DNA from: Mallotus nudiflorus
Taxonomy: Eukaryota > Streptophyta > Magnoliopsida > Malpighiales > Euphorbiaceae
Reading direction: 5' to 3'
DNA length: 64,000 bases
NCBI GenBank assembly: GCA_947683625.1
Contig: CANTUR010000285.1
Span: forward strand, 1,426,001-1,490,000
The number at the start of each line of letters is the position of its first letter. Within the stretch, counting starts at the first letter, position 1. Of this stretch, positions 1 through 10,490 are shown one piece after another. Under the pieces are notes generated by a model. It saw only the letters and a program-made list of their open reading frames with translations, was not told the origin of the DNA and did not search any database. Made by a program: the position numbers and the translations under genes.

Positions 1-690
1 AGTAACCAATTACGGTTTTAATTCATGTATAGCTGTATGACAATATCACCTTTAATAATTGAAAATTATAAACAATGAATTCAAAATATAGATGTTGGAC
101 ACATTATTTGCACCTCTAAAAACTATATTTTTAAGTGTTTGTCTATATAAATATCTCAAGAGCTTAATGGAAGTTAAGAAACTTGTTATCATTCATTCTT
201 TCTTAAGTTTTCAATTAAGCTCTCAAATTCTCTTAATCAATTCTTTGTTTATATAATTCTTGTGAGAGTTAGTTGTATGTTAGAAATATAATTTCTCTTT
301 ATCTTAAATCTTGGGATAGATTAGAAGGGAAGTGAGATTTATCTTTAAAGGAATTTGTTTAAGTGTTGCCCATTAAAACACTTGGGATTTAGTTTTTTTA
401 AGTGATTATTGAAAAATCAAGTTGTAAGGTTGTAAGAGTGAGCCATAAAACTCTTGTGTAATCTTAATCTTATGAAAAGATTATGGGTGATTGAAAATCC
501 TAACTTGGGGATAAGTTAGGTGGAGATATAGGATTGTTGTTGAATTCGAACTCCTTAAATTTTTGTGTTCTTTATTCTTCCTTCTTAACTTCCATTCAAT
601 TCTTGCAAAGAATTCTTTTAATTTCTAATTTTTATTTGATAGTACTATTCACCCCCTCCCTTTAGGACTCTTTTCACTATGGCTTTCAAT
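1..690 (+). mobile_element. LTR-like fragment (possible Copia), truncated
   Basis: This stretch has no coding capacity but resembles the promoter and leader part of a plus-oriented LTR. A TATA-like TATAAATA lies near 144-151, followed by a T-rich leader. The stretch at 646-672 (TATTCACCCCCTCCC followed by TTTAGGA) resembles the end of many plant Copia LTRs. No primer-binding site follows. Minus-strand Copia coding sequence begins at about 700, so the fragment is cut there and its left side runs off the window. The assignment rests on resemblance only; it could be another AT-rich repeat. Confidence 0.35.
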
Positions 691-719
691 TCGATCTCTA
701 GTTGATCTTCTCAAATTAG

Positions 720-1480
720 GCTATACAATAGGAGGTGCATTGGAATCATCCTCGCCAGCTCCCCCTTCATCATCTTCTAGTAAGGCTTCCCCTTTATTTT
801 AACTAGCAGGTAGAGGAACCGGCTCCAGATTTATTGGATATTCTTCTGTTTGCTTAGTCTCCTTCTATTTTTTTGATATCTTCAATGGTTTAATCTTTAA
901 AGAAGATAATATCTCTACTTCTGATAATCTTTTTATCAACAAGATCCCATAGTCTATAGCCAAATTCTTCATGAGCATAACTTAAGAATATACATTCCTT
1001 GAATTGTCTATCAAGCTTGGTTATTTCATCTCATGGAATGTGAACAAACGCTCTACAATCGAACAATTTCAAATGCTCATAAGAAATATCCTTTCTAGTC
1101 TATACTCTTTGTGGTATATCACCATTGAGTGGAATTAAAGGTGACAAAGATCAACTGCAGTTCTTATTGCCTCCACCTAAAAGGAGTTTGGCAATTTTGT
1201 ATTTGAAAGCATACATTTGATTTTTTCATAAATTATTCTATCCATCCTTTCTGCAATACCATTATGCTGAGGTGTTTTTAGTACTGACTTCTCAAGCCCA
1301 ATGTTGAATTTTCTACAGTATTCTTTAAATGGACCTCTGTATTCTCCATCATTTTCTGCACAAACACACTTTAGTTGTCTTTTAGTTACTTTTTTTTTAT
1401 TTTTGTGTGAAGTTCCTTGAAAACTTCTAGCACTTAGTCTTTCAATTTTAGGCCAAATGCCCATAATTTTCTAGAGCAAT
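720..1480 (-). pseudogene. Copia integrase, C-terminal half of core plus SH3-like domain
   Basis: The 1177-1464 reading frame shows the classic end of the Ty1/Copia integrase core. A D-G-E-Y motif follows the second catalytic Asp region, and a PQHNGIAER motif contains the third acidic catalytic residue. Continuing leftward in broken frames, 850-1040 encodes a segment matching the 'KLDRQFKECIFLSYA...GYRLWD' pattern of the retroviral-polymerase SH3-like domain. An acidic, Pro/Ser-rich linker follows to about 720, where homology stops before any reverse transcriptase. Several in-frame stops make this a pseudogene. Confidence 0.85.
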
Positions 1481-2190
1481 GATCAATGAAGGTTATAAAG
1501 TACAAGGCACTGCCAAGACTTTCTGTTTGCATTGTGCATACATCAGTTTGTACCAAATTAAGAATATTTGGTTTTCTTAATGGTATAGAACTCCATAATG
1601 CAACTTTGTGTTATTTTCTATGAATACAATTAAAACAAGTATGTAAATGTACAACTTTAATACCAGATAAGAGATCTTTCCTTGCTAGCCTCTAGAGTCC
1701 CTTCTCACTCATATGACTGAGTCTCTTATGCCACAACTCGATTGGAACTTCTTTCTCTATTACATTCATCCAGTTTTTCTACAGCTTTGCTTTGGTTGTG
1801 TAGAAGGAGTTAATTTTCTTCCCTCTAGCCATCACTAGAGAGCCTTTAATGAGCTTTCACTTTTTTCTACTAAAGTAGCTTTCATAGCCTTCATCATCAA
1901 GCTTTCTAATGGAGATTAAATTTAGCTTGATGTCTGAAATATGTAGCACATCTTTTAGGAGCAATTCACATCCAGTGTTAGTTTCTAAATAAACATCTCC
2001 CATGTCGATAATTTTGGATGCTCCATCATTTCCCATCTGTACCATGCCAAAGTCTCTAGCAATATAAGATGAGAAGTATCCTTCCTTAAAGTGACATGGA
2101 AGGAGGCACCTGAGTCAACCACCCAAGTTTGATTTTAATATGTGAGATTGATGATTTTGTCATCTAGGACAACTTCAACTTCATCTCCGG
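1481..2190 (-). pseudogene. Copia protease end and GAG-pre-integrase zinc region
   Basis: The 1857-2045 frame contains the VLHISDIKLNLISIRKLD motif that marks the junction between the Copia protease and the GAG-pre-integrase domain. Further left, around 1610-1670, the minus strand has HLHTCFNC, the remnant of the integrase HHCC zinc finger. Protease sequence upstream (2050-2190) is in another frame with stops. The order agrees with gag on the right and integrase on the left. It is non-functional. Confidence 0.75.
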
Positions 2191-2998
2191 CTATTTGCAG
2201 TAATTTTTTATGGAGCTTTTGCTAGTTAATTACTTGATTGCTCAACTTTCCATATTCTACACTCCATTTTAAAATGTCCAAGCTTGCCATAGTGATGGCA
2301 AGTGATGTCTTTCTTTAACCGAGATTTTGATCGGCCCCTTTATTATTTTTTATGAAATTTGTTATTACTTCTTCCATGCCGTTCTTATTTTTCTGACATA
2401 AAAGCATTAATTGTTTCACCATTTTCCTTTCGCCTAGATTCTTTATTAAACAATCTATCCTTCATCATCTTAAAAGTCACCTTTCTATTAGGAGCTAAAT
2501 TTATGACAAATACAAAAAGTGTATCCCAACTTTTTGGCAAAAAGATCAATAAGATTGTTGCCAATTGATTGACATCAAATTTGCAGTTCATTGTTAAGAG
2601 ATGATTTGCAACACCTTCAAATTTGTTGATGTGTTTGACATGCTACTGCCATTTTTGTATTTCAAGGTAATGAGATGGCGTATCAAATTGGCTACATTTT
2701 GTGCACTTGGTTGCGTATATGTCATTTCCAATTTTTCCCATAGCTTGTAAGCATTAATTTCTTTAGCAACGCTCTGCATAATGCTCATATCAATCCACTG
2801 TCTGATTTAAGCTGCACACTTTCTATTGAGCACTTCCTAATCTATATCTTTCATTTCTACCGGCTTAACAACAGCTACGCTATTGATAGTTTTGATAGGC
2901 TGCCACATATCTTTCATGTATAAAAGATCCTCCATCATTGACTTCCAAACTGAGTAATTTGTTGGAGTCAGTTTGAACATGTTGCATGTGTACTCCAT
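2191..2998 (-). pseudogene. Copia gag (UBN2-type) with damaged zinc knuckle
   Basis: The likely gag start is the ATG whose first base is 2998, about 30 bases downstream of the primer-binding site. The N-terminus (TNYSVWKSMMEDLL) and the middle part (2594-2788, with AYKLWEKLEMTY) match the gag-polypeptide/UBN2 family of plant Copia elements. The nucleocapsid knuckle at about 2270-2315 reads CHHYGKLGHFKMEC. The second Cys of the CX2CX4HX4C pattern is replaced by Tyr, which a single G-to-A change would give. Stops and frameshifts break the frame in several places. Confidence 0.8.
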
Positions 2999-3030
2999 TT
3001 TTATTTAGATAGAAAAAAAAAACCAACCAA

Positions 3031-3042
3031 GCTCTAATACCA
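3031..3042 (-). other. Primer-binding site (initiator tRNA-Met type) of Copia element
   Basis: On the minus strand this reads TGGTATTAGAGC, one C-to-T change from the standard plant initiator-tRNA-Met complementary site TGGTATCAGAGC. It lies three bases inside the LTR end (CCCAACA) and about 30 bases before the gag ATG, which fixes the orientation of the element. Confidence 0.85.
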
Positions 3043-3045
3043 CTT

Positions 3046-3721
3046 TGTTGGGATTAATTAGATTTTTCTATTACATAATAAATGAGATTTAAAAATAAAT
3101 AAAAATGGTCAAATGTGCACAATAATATAAAGATGGCTTAACCTACCAAATTAAAATGATAAAAATTAATAAGGTGGTCAAACCAGCCAATGAGTTAATA
3201 AAATAGGCGGTAAAAATTTGCCGAATAAATAGAGAAAAATAACTATGACACCAGTAATTTTTTTTACGTAGAAACCTTATAAAAGGAAAAATCATATGAT
3301 CTAATTCAGTTAAATCTTCCACTATAAAAATAATGAGATTACAAAAAATTCAACATTCAATTTGTGGTTCACACCTTCATAAATTAGCTCTCAAAATTTT
3401 TTCTTCTCTCTTCTCTCTTCTCTCTTTTACACAACACAATAGAGAGACTTACATAATTTTTGTTCATCCAAAAATTACTCTCATGCAAAAATACTCACAA
3501 TTTTCTCTCCCCGAGCAACACTAAGAGGCTCTATATTTTCGCTCTCACCTACTCTTGCACACACTGTTCTCACAAAGGATTGCGCAACACCCACTTTTTC
3601 TTACAAATGAATGGCCATATATATAGCCATATAAAGTTGACAATTGTCAACCAAAATTTTTCAATCTTTAAACTTTTACCTTTTTTCTTTAAACTACTAC
3701 TCCTAATTTCAAATTCTATAG
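3046..3721 (-). repeat. LTR of the truncated Copia element
   Basis: On the plus strand the LTR begins TGTTGGGATTAATTAG beside the primer-binding site, so on the minus strand it ends CCCAACA. The outer boundary is approximate (about 3721). There, minus-strand sequence GCAAGTGGGGGAT resembles a Copia polypurine tract immediately upstream of the LTR rather than host DNA (see findings). Stretches at 3244-3300 are common in plant Copia LTRs. Short ORFs called here are LTR sequence, not genes. Confidence 0.7.
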
Positions 3722-4042
3722 ATCCCCCACTTGCAGGCGAAATCCACCTATCAATTATTTTTAATAATAATTTTTTAATTACTCAATTATTTTAATACAA
3801 TAAGAAAATATTGTATATAGTTTTATAACTCTAGTGAAGTATCTTTAATTTTATAAAATTTTAAAGCTAAATATTTATAAATATGCATGATACACAATTT
3901 AATTGCAGTTAAGTTTATTGACGAAAAAATTAACTTCTTTCATATGTTTTTTAAATTTTACTTATAACTTTTGAATGGAATTCTATGTTGTATTATCGTG
4001 AGAGTGAAAATCAATTTTTATCCAAAATCTGGATGAGACCTG

Positions 4043-4054
<12 letters not shown>

Positions 4055-4083
<29 letters not shown>

Positions 4084-4855
4084 TTCAATAGGAACTTTTT
4101 TAAAAAAAAATTGAACTATATTTAACATTCCTTTAAAAAAATTTTACAAATAAATCCTATAAATTAAATAAAAATTTAGAGTTAACTAATAAAAATTATT
4201 TAAATTAATAAATAAAGTTCATAAATAATTTATAAGAAATATGTATCACCTAATTGTGAAATTTTTAAGCTTACAAAATAATTTTTATATTTTTTGAATA
4301 TTTTTATTTTTTATCAAAGTTTTATATATTTTTGTAAAAAAATTATAAACTTAAACATTTCAAAAACTTTATAATTAAGTGATAAAATATATAAAAAATT
4401 TATTAATTTTATTCAAAATTTTCATTTTAATGGTTGAATAATAAAATTTTATTCATCAATTTAATGTTGACAGTGGACTAATGTAAAGTTATTTAGATTA
4501 ATGGATAAAATTGATGAATTTTTTTTTGCAAAGTTACGATTGGAAATTTTTTAAAACTTTAGGTTTATACAAAACTTTTAAAAAAATTTAGAAAATTTTT
4601 AAAAATATTTAAAAATTTTAAAAATATTATATTTTCTTAAAAAAGTTTAAAATTTTCACAATTAAATAATAAATATTTTTATAAATAATTTATCAACTTA
4701 ATTTATTAATTTAAATAATTTTTATTAATTAACTGTTAAAAATTAAATTTATATTTAATTTATAAAATTTACTTGTAAAAATTTTTTAAAAGAAGGTCCA
4801 ATACAGTTAAATTTTAAAAGAAAAATTCCTATTAAAAACAAAAATATATGGAAAG
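4055..4855. mobile_element. AT-rich foldback (MITE-like) element, ~800 bp
   Basis: The reverse complement of about 4660-4855 aligns closely with 4055-4260. The arms share landmarks such as AATAGGAA near the outer ends, TATAAATTAAAT, and TAATAAAAATTATTTAAATT. Weaker pairing continues to a centre near 4480, where ATTCATCAATTT faces AAATTGATGAAT. The structure is one large imperfect inverted repeat with TATAT at both edges. There is no coding capacity. The equivalent part of copy B does not contain it. The family is not identified, and a TA target duplication is only suggested because of the flanking (AT)n. Confidence 0.7.
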
Positions 4856-5114
4856 TCTAATCTAAACTTTGGGCAAAATTTGAGGGTTGAATTTGACCCT
4901 TTAACCTTTTTATATGTGTTCCCATTTAGTCTTTTACATCTATCACCTAATATTAAAATTAATTTATATAATGTAATTAAATATTTAATTTTAATTGGAT
5001 TACCACTAGATAAGTTTTTTCTAAAGCCGATCAAGAGAGGCTGCTACAATATGATACAGAAAGCGGTGTTTATTGTCAACTTTAATTAAGAAAAAGTGGT
5101 CGAAAAATAATTGT

Positions 5115-5250
5115 GCTGGTTGTCTCTAATTATTACTAGTCAAAAAAGCCTGAAAACTCGAACGACACGTCTTAAAGTTGCACAGGCTACTAATGTTATC
5201 TGGCAACCACTTACTTAGACCCCCAGGAGGCTGCATATCTGTGTTTAGAG
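5115..5250. other. Conserved non-repeat island in copy A
   Basis: This stretch of moderate GC content aligns at roughly 85% by eye with 27495-27630, while the AT-rich sequence on both sides does not align. It includes AAAAAAGCCTGAAAACTCG and ATCTGGCAACCACTTA. There is no obvious ORF. It lies about 850 bp upstream of the LTP start and could be an upstream regulatory region or the remnant of another transcribed unit. Confidence 0.5.
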
Positions 5251-5369
5251 TACAAGGTAAAATTATAAGAATAATAAAAATCTTTCAATAATTTATTTAA
5301 TAAAATTGTATGCATTGTGACTTGAATTTAAAATATCATTTAAATAAAAATAATTTATTTTATCTGATC

Positions 5370-5412
<43 letters not shown>

Positions 5413-6015
5413 TCTAAAATTATTAAAATTAAAATTTGATAAATATTTCTTTTTATAATTCATATTCACATATAAAAATTTATGTGTTGAGTTATTAAAA
5501 TTTATAATTTTTTTATAAAAATATAAAAATTTTATTCTAACCGAAACATATTTTTTTCAAATATTTATTTTATTTTATTTATTCAATTATATATATATAT
5601 ATTCTTAATAGAAATAATAAAATAAAATTATTGTAATAATTTTTAAATTTTCATTTTTATATTTAATTAAATTATATTTCTAATTTATTAAAATTATTTA
5701 ATTAATTATTTTTAAATATATATTATTTACAGTTCACATAATAATTATTAATAATAAATTTAAAATATATTTATTTAATTAAAATATAATTTAAATTTGA
5801 AATATAATTTAAATAAAAATAGTCTCGTACTATCTAATTACAATAATTACTGATGGTAGATATAAAATAAAATTTATCGTCCATGGCTTCTCCAAACTTG
5901 AAAATAAAAGGACAAATGTATACAGTGTCCGTTTGTGTAAAAACAGAACTGAAAGTAAAAAAAAAAAAAAAAAAAACATAATTAAGACTTTGACCAAAAG
6001 AGTACTGTCCAAGTC

Positions 6016-6022
6016 TATATAA
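6016..6022 (+). promoter_or_regulatory. TATA box of LTP-like gene
   Basis: TATATAA lies 80 bases before the ATG at 6102, preceded by an A-tract (about 5959-5978). This spacing fits a plant TATA box with a 5' UTR of about 45-55 nt. The corresponding stretch is deleted from copy B, where sequence jumps from GTATTGTCCATG to AAGGAAAAG just before its start codon. Confidence 0.6.
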
Positions 6023-6101
6023 GTCCAAGATCATCATCTGCAAAACCATACCCAGTAGTGGAGAAAGAAAGAAAAGAATAAAGTAAAAGATATTGAAAAA
6101 C

Positions 6102-6467
6102 ATGAAGGTAGCTAGACCATGGCCATTAGCTTCCTTGCTGCTGCTTCTGCTACTTGCTGTCTTGAATATGTTATTAGAGGTGAAGCCAGCTAGTGCAGCT
6201 CCCACTGCGGCAGAGTGCAAAGAAGAGAGAAGGGTCGGGCTTGATGCTTGCAAGCCAGTCATCGTGTTCGGTAGCCCACCATCTCCAGAGTGCTGTCAAC
6301 GCATAAGGGTTACACACGTCGAGTGTGTTTGCCCTCTAATCACCCCTAAATTGGTTGCACGTGTAGATGTAAACCGTGCCATCCGAGTCATTGAAGGTTG
6401 TGGGAGAAGTGTTCCTAGCCATTTCAAGTGTGGAAGTAAGCTCTTAATTAATCAGCTTCTTAAATAA
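6102..6467 (+). CDS. Secreted eight-cysteine lipid-transfer-like protein (LTP_2 type)
   Basis: The start is the ATG at 6102 in AAACATGAAG context; an upstream in-frame TTG is not a plausible plant start. The protein is about 121 residues. It has a hydrophobic Leu-rich signal peptide (about residues 9-25, with likely cleavage after the PASA motif), so it should be secreted. The mature part has the plant eight-cysteine motif with spacing C-X10-C-X13-CC-X9-C-X-C-X22-C-X9-C. This fold binds lipids in the apoplast; no specific ligand can be assigned. The Cys-X-Cys middle residue is Val. A GTAAGC donor after TGTGGAA (6436) suggests that the ancestral gene had an intron here. In copy B a matching acceptor leads to a five-residue final exon, but here the acceptor and exon 2 are replaced by AT-rich repeats. 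Translation as written instead reads into the intron and ends in SKLLINQLLK. The TATA box and 5' UTR are intact, so the gene may still be expressed with a changed tail. Confidence 0.8.
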   Translation: MKVARPWPLASLLLLLLLAVLNMLLEVKPASAAPTAAECKEERRVGLDACKPVIVFGSPPSPECCQRIRVTHVECVCPLITPKLVARVDVNRAIRVIEGCGRSVPSHFKCGSKLLINQLLK

Positions 6468-6590
6468 ATAAACATTTATATATGTTTCTTGATCTTTCTG
6501 TAATGGGTACTCACTTTTGCTTATCTGTTCAGTTAAATTATTAAAATTATTAAAATTATTAAAATTAAAATTTTCTGGTCAGTTGCTTCT
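6436..6590 (+). other. Retained intron start with deleted acceptor/exon 2 in LTP copy A
   Basis: GTAAGCTCTTAATTAATCAG aligns with the intron of copy B (from 30095). Just after CTTATCTGTTCAG the homology breaks: four copies of an AAAATTATT-like unit (about 6535-6572) replace the polypyrimidine tract, acceptor and last exon found at 30200-30239. Homology resumes at TTTTCTGGTCAGTTGCTTC (about 6571). The CAG at about 6530 could act as a cryptic acceptor, but would give a different C-terminus. Confidence 0.6.
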
Positions 6591-6910
6591 ATCTAGTATC
6601 AGCAATATGGAGAAGAAGATTACGGGTCCAATCTTGTGGAGGCGTAGTAAGCTAAAGATCTAAATAAGTTCTTGATTGTATCCCTGTTAACTTGGTTTGA
6701 TATAATAAGAACACATATTTGATCTTTGTTCATGGTGCATTTTATTATTTTATAATTCCAACAATGCTATTGATAATGCTTTCTTTGTCCTGTCCTTTAT
6801 TTTGTTCTTCCCTCTAAATCCATCTGGCCTATAGATATATGTTTTGTGGTTCATCTCTTATCAAATTTTGATATATAATTTATTTTATTTTATGATAACT
6901 TACTATTTTA

Positions 6911-7569
6911 TATTTTACCTTGTTAAGTAAAAGAGAAACAATTATATCCACTATATTACAAATAATCTCTAAACTCTAAAATTATTTCTAAAATTGTTTT
7001 TAGGGGATAACACGAATCATTCATTTATTAAGGAGTAAAAATATATTTTGATAAATAAATAATATAAATAAAAATATAATGAAAAAGTACCGACATAAAT
7101 TTTTATTTAAATCATAAATATTATTTGTCATTATTTTTTAATCGTATTGACAAACTTATTTTGATTTGCAATTTAGTAATTTATTCAACAATTTATATGT
7201 TCCATTTCATGACATTGATTAGTTATAAATCAACTCTTTGATATTTAACTAAGTCTAATTGTAAAAATCTCAATAAAAGTTTCACAATAAAGCGAAATAT
7301 AAAAATTTATAAATGACAACTACTAAAATTTCATAAAAAAATTAAAAACTCTATAAAAAAAATTCAAATTTTAATAATAAAAAAAAACAAATCAATGATA
7401 AAAATAAAAGAAAACAAAGTAAATATGCAAGCACAATGATGAACTACAGCTAATCTAAGAAACGATTGATAGTAACTAAAAAACAAAAATTTTTGATGAA
7501 AAATCTACAGATTTCTAAAATGATTTTAGTTTCTTAATGCTTTTTCAGAAAATGATAAACTCATAAAAG
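6911..7569. other. Intergenic AT-rich sequence, no gene seen
   Basis: No ORF, known repeat motif or clear inverted repeat was recognised between the end of copy A homology and the GTAAG target duplication of the next element. Sequence is simple AT-rich with poly-A runs near 7377-7430. Confidence 0.6.
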
Positions 7570-7678
7570 GTAAGTGTAGATATCCGGTTTGATCCATCCG
7601 TGATAGCGGTGAATTATGAATGCTCGGTTTGGTCGGCCTGCAATAGAGTCCAATGATAAGAAATGTAAAATTTGAATA

Positions 7679-7868
7679 TGTGATAACCCAATATTTTTAA
7701 ATTATATAAAATTATTTTGAGATTTGTAGTGTTAAAATATTTTAAATATTATTTATATACTATCATTATTTGTGAATAATATTTGTTATTTTTCGTTAAA
7801 TATTTTCTTATGTAAAATAATTTATTTAGAAGTTAATGTTAGTATTATATTTTTTTTTATTGTTGTTA

Positions 7869-7908
<40 letters not shown>

Positions 7909-9830
7909 GCATATGTGCATGTGATGTGTGTGTATTTGTGTTAGTGTTATATATATATATATTAAAAAGGGGTCAAAAGCAGAATTTTTTTGGTCTTCTC
8001 TCTCTTCTTTTCGTTTTCTTCTTCTTCTTCTTCTTTCTCTGCTCCTATCATTGTCAAGACATGCAGCACCACCGGAGCTTCACCAGTGCCACCAGCCACC
8101 ACTTGATCACCTCCGGAGCTCGCCACCACCTCCTCTCTTCCTTCCGCCGTCACTTGAAGCCATAGAGTTGTCAAAAATTACGAGAGACCGAGAACTGCTA
8201 CAATACCTATCGACGAGTTTATGATCATCTCAACTTGTGTTTTTGGGCCCGTTAGACTCCTCTTGACTTGTACTTTTCGATTCTCAAGTTGTTTCGACTT
8301 TACAACGTCCAGATTGTGAGTTATCTCTAAGTTTAGTTTATGTCTATTTTAGGTTTTTATTTTTTTAGTTTGTTCTTGTTTGATTCATGATAATTCCCAT
8401 AAGTAATGTTGAAGTATGCATCTTTAGCTTCATCAATATATTTTTAGTTTATTTTTTTTTGAATTTTTAATAATTAAAAATGAATTTTTATTAATTATGT
8501 TTTTTATGAGTTATTATGAAAAATTATGTTAAATTAGTAAAGTTAATTTAAATTATTAATTTTAGAAGTGAGAAAATAAATTTTAGTAATTTTGATTAAT
8601 TTTTCAATAAATATTTAGTATTATGTGATTTTTGAATTTATAGGTAATTACATATTTTTATTGAAATTATAGTTAAATAATACATTTTAAATAATTATGG
8701 AATAATAAATGGTATTAAAATAATTTTTACAAATTATTTACTATTTTTAACTAATTAAGAATAATTTTTAAAAATATATTCAAATAATAACTTTATTGAC
8801 TATTTTTGTGATTAAATGAATTTTAACTATTTTTAAGATATATTTAACCTATTTGAGCAATTAATTGTGAATTTTATTATTTTATGTTAAATAATTGAAA
8901 AGTTAGATTTTTATTAATATTATATAATTTATTTGAGATTTTATTTAACGAATATGAAAATAATTATATTTAATGTTTTTGATATTTAAATATATTATAT
9001 TGTGGTTATTTATTGATGATTATGGATTTTTAATGATTTTATTATATTATTATTTACTATTGAGTTTGTGGTGAATTGTGAACTTCGGTTGGGAATTTGA
9101 GTAGTTCGGGGTCCCAACCTAAGGTGTTAAACTTTGTGTTATTTAAAAGTGTGTTTTGTTGTAGGATCAACTCTACTTTAAGTAGAGAGATGTCCGTTTT
9201 ACAGAGAGACTCTGCCAAATTTTAGGTAGAATTCTCGTAAAATGTGACATCGGGTCAATCCTAATTTTTTGTATTTTAACTGAGTTTTAATTCTTAGATC
9301 AAGTCTTCCTTTAGAATTCTTAGAAGTATAATTTAGGAATTTATTTTGATTTATTTTTCTAGCTGTGCAGAGACTGAGGCCTATCGGACCATGCCCATTG
9401 AGTCTATCTTGAGAAGCGCAAACTTGTGAGTTATTATTTTATATATACATTGCATGTAGATGCATGATTATGAGCATTCATGTTTTTATTATGTATTTAA
9501 ACATGAATTATTTCATTAAATGATTTGGTATATTTTTAGTATATTTTTGGTATATGTGATATATATGTGACATATATGCTTAGTATGTTTTTAGTATATT
9601 TTGGTATATATTTAGTATATTTTGATATATACTCGACATATATATATATATACTCGGTATATATTCAGTTGGATAAATGATTACTTGGAGTTTTGGATAA
9701 GTTAGTTAGCTATTGATTTTATGATTGAGGTTGCGAATATGTTAGGGTTCTATTTGATCTTTCATTTAAATAAACATTTTTCTACATTTATACATATATA
9801 AAAGCGGATTTTAACATCTGTGTGAAATGC

Positions 9831-9870
<40 letters not shown>

Positions 9871-10320
9871 TAATGCTTGACTGTATATGACTTAGGTTGC
9901 ATGTATATATATTATAATAATTCACTTAGTGAGGTCTGACTCCCCTCAATATTTTTTCAGGAGATTTTTTGTCCAAGCTCAGTAGTAAACCTCTTCGCTG
10001 GTCTTCTTCAGCCTTGACTAGATTATGTAAATTTATTATATGAACTTTTATTGTACTCTAGAGACTGTAGTAGTAGTATTATTGTATAAGTATTATGTTT
10101 TTTTGGATTTTGAGATTTTTGTATCAAAATACCGTATAAGATATTTTTATTATAATATGACATTTAAGTATTTATTTTTATACCGATTTAAATTTTAATT
10201 CTGACATATTTTTATTTATTTATTGCATGTATTTTTATTTTAAGATTTGTTACGGGTTCTGAATTCAAAAAAATTTCTGTTCTCTAGCATCAGTCATGAT
10301 TCCCGGTTTGGGTCGTGACA
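7679..10320 (+). mobile_element. Solo LTR of a chromovirus-like gypsy element, TSD GAATA
   Basis: A 2642-bp block begins TGTGATAACCC and ends GGGTCGTGACA. It is flanked by perfect GAATA duplications (7674-7678 and 10321-10325). The intact counterpart LTR at 17376-19260 reads straight through this site (TTTGAATGCAAGAGG), which confirms the empty site. Its end closely matches the 5' LTR end of the chromovirus element at 54900 (GGTTTGGGTCGTGACA), and its TTGACTAG/GACTGTAGTAGTAG stretch near 10014-10078 is also shared. It is therefore a solo LTR of a related family, left by LTR-LTR recombination. Short ORFs inside, including the Leu-rich one at 7836, are not genes. Confidence 0.9.
7865..7910. repeat. 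(TTA)n microsatellite
   Basis: Uninterrupted TTA/ATT trinucleotide run of about 14 units inside the solo LTR. It produces an artefactual poly-Leu reading frame. Confidence 0.9.
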
Positions 10321-10472
10321 GAATACAAGAGGAAAATAAAAAATCTTCTTAAAAATGAGCCCGAGGGCTTGAAACCCATAAATTTGAGCCTAAAACCCTT
10401 ACAAGACAAGCCCAAGCCACCCCGACCCATTAGGCATAGTGCAGGGCAGGCTAGAGAGGTGATGCCTTTGTG

Positions 10473-10490
10473 TAGAGGCGATCGCCTCTA
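10473..10490. promoter_or_regulatory. 18-bp perfect palindrome in LTR (GCGATCGC core)
   Basis: TAGAGGCGATCGCCTCTA is a perfect inverted repeat. Related half-sites GAGGCGATCGC (10505-10515), AGGCAATCGCCTCTT (11242-11256) and AAAGAGGCAATCAC (11258-11271) occur in the same LTR. Degenerate versions occur in the right LTR at about 17617-17670 and 18357-18400. It may be a transcription-factor target within the LTR promoter; no factor is assigned. Confidence 0.45.

Larger units (their letters stand above)
700..3721 (-). mobile_element. Truncated Ty1/Copia retrotransposon (LTR, PBS, gag, integrase; RT missing)
   Basis: Read on the minus strand, the order is LTR (3721 to 3046), primer-binding site (3042 to 3031), gag (from 2998), protease/pre-integrase, integrase, then integrase C-terminal SH3-like and linker sequence ending near 700. 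Reverse transcriptase, RNase H and the second LTR are absent. The element is cut where the LTR-like fragment at 1-690 begins. All coding parts carry frameshifts and stops, so it is dead. Confidence 0.85.
3750..6910. repeat. Segmental duplication, copy A (matches about 26610-30369 and 51829-52046)
   Basis: Blocks in the same order in both copies align: 3756-3812 with about 26618-26675; 5115-5250 with 27495-27630; 5815-5990 with 28580-28950 and 29695-29750; the LTP gene 6102-6467 with 29770-30113; 6600-6660 with 30290-30369; and 6650-6905 with 51829-52046. Intervening AT-rich spacers differ. This is a duplication of a gene with several kilobases of flank, about 23 kb apart in the present sequence. 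Confidence 0.85.

Noticed and set aside
5830..6262. Minus-strand ORFs overlapping the LTP gene
   Set aside because: Shadow frames of the plus-strand LTP gene and its A-tract; the plus strand has the signal peptide and the eight-cysteine motif.
7836..8224. Leu-rich possible membrane proteins
   Set aside because: They lie in the solo LTR and come from a (TTA)n run and a CT-rich leader.
10473..10490. GCGATCGC palindrome as evidence of cyanobacterial DNA (HIP1-like)
   Set aside because: The octamer is embedded in a plant LTR with its own target duplication and is repeated in decayed form in both LTRs; surrounding composition is plant-like.
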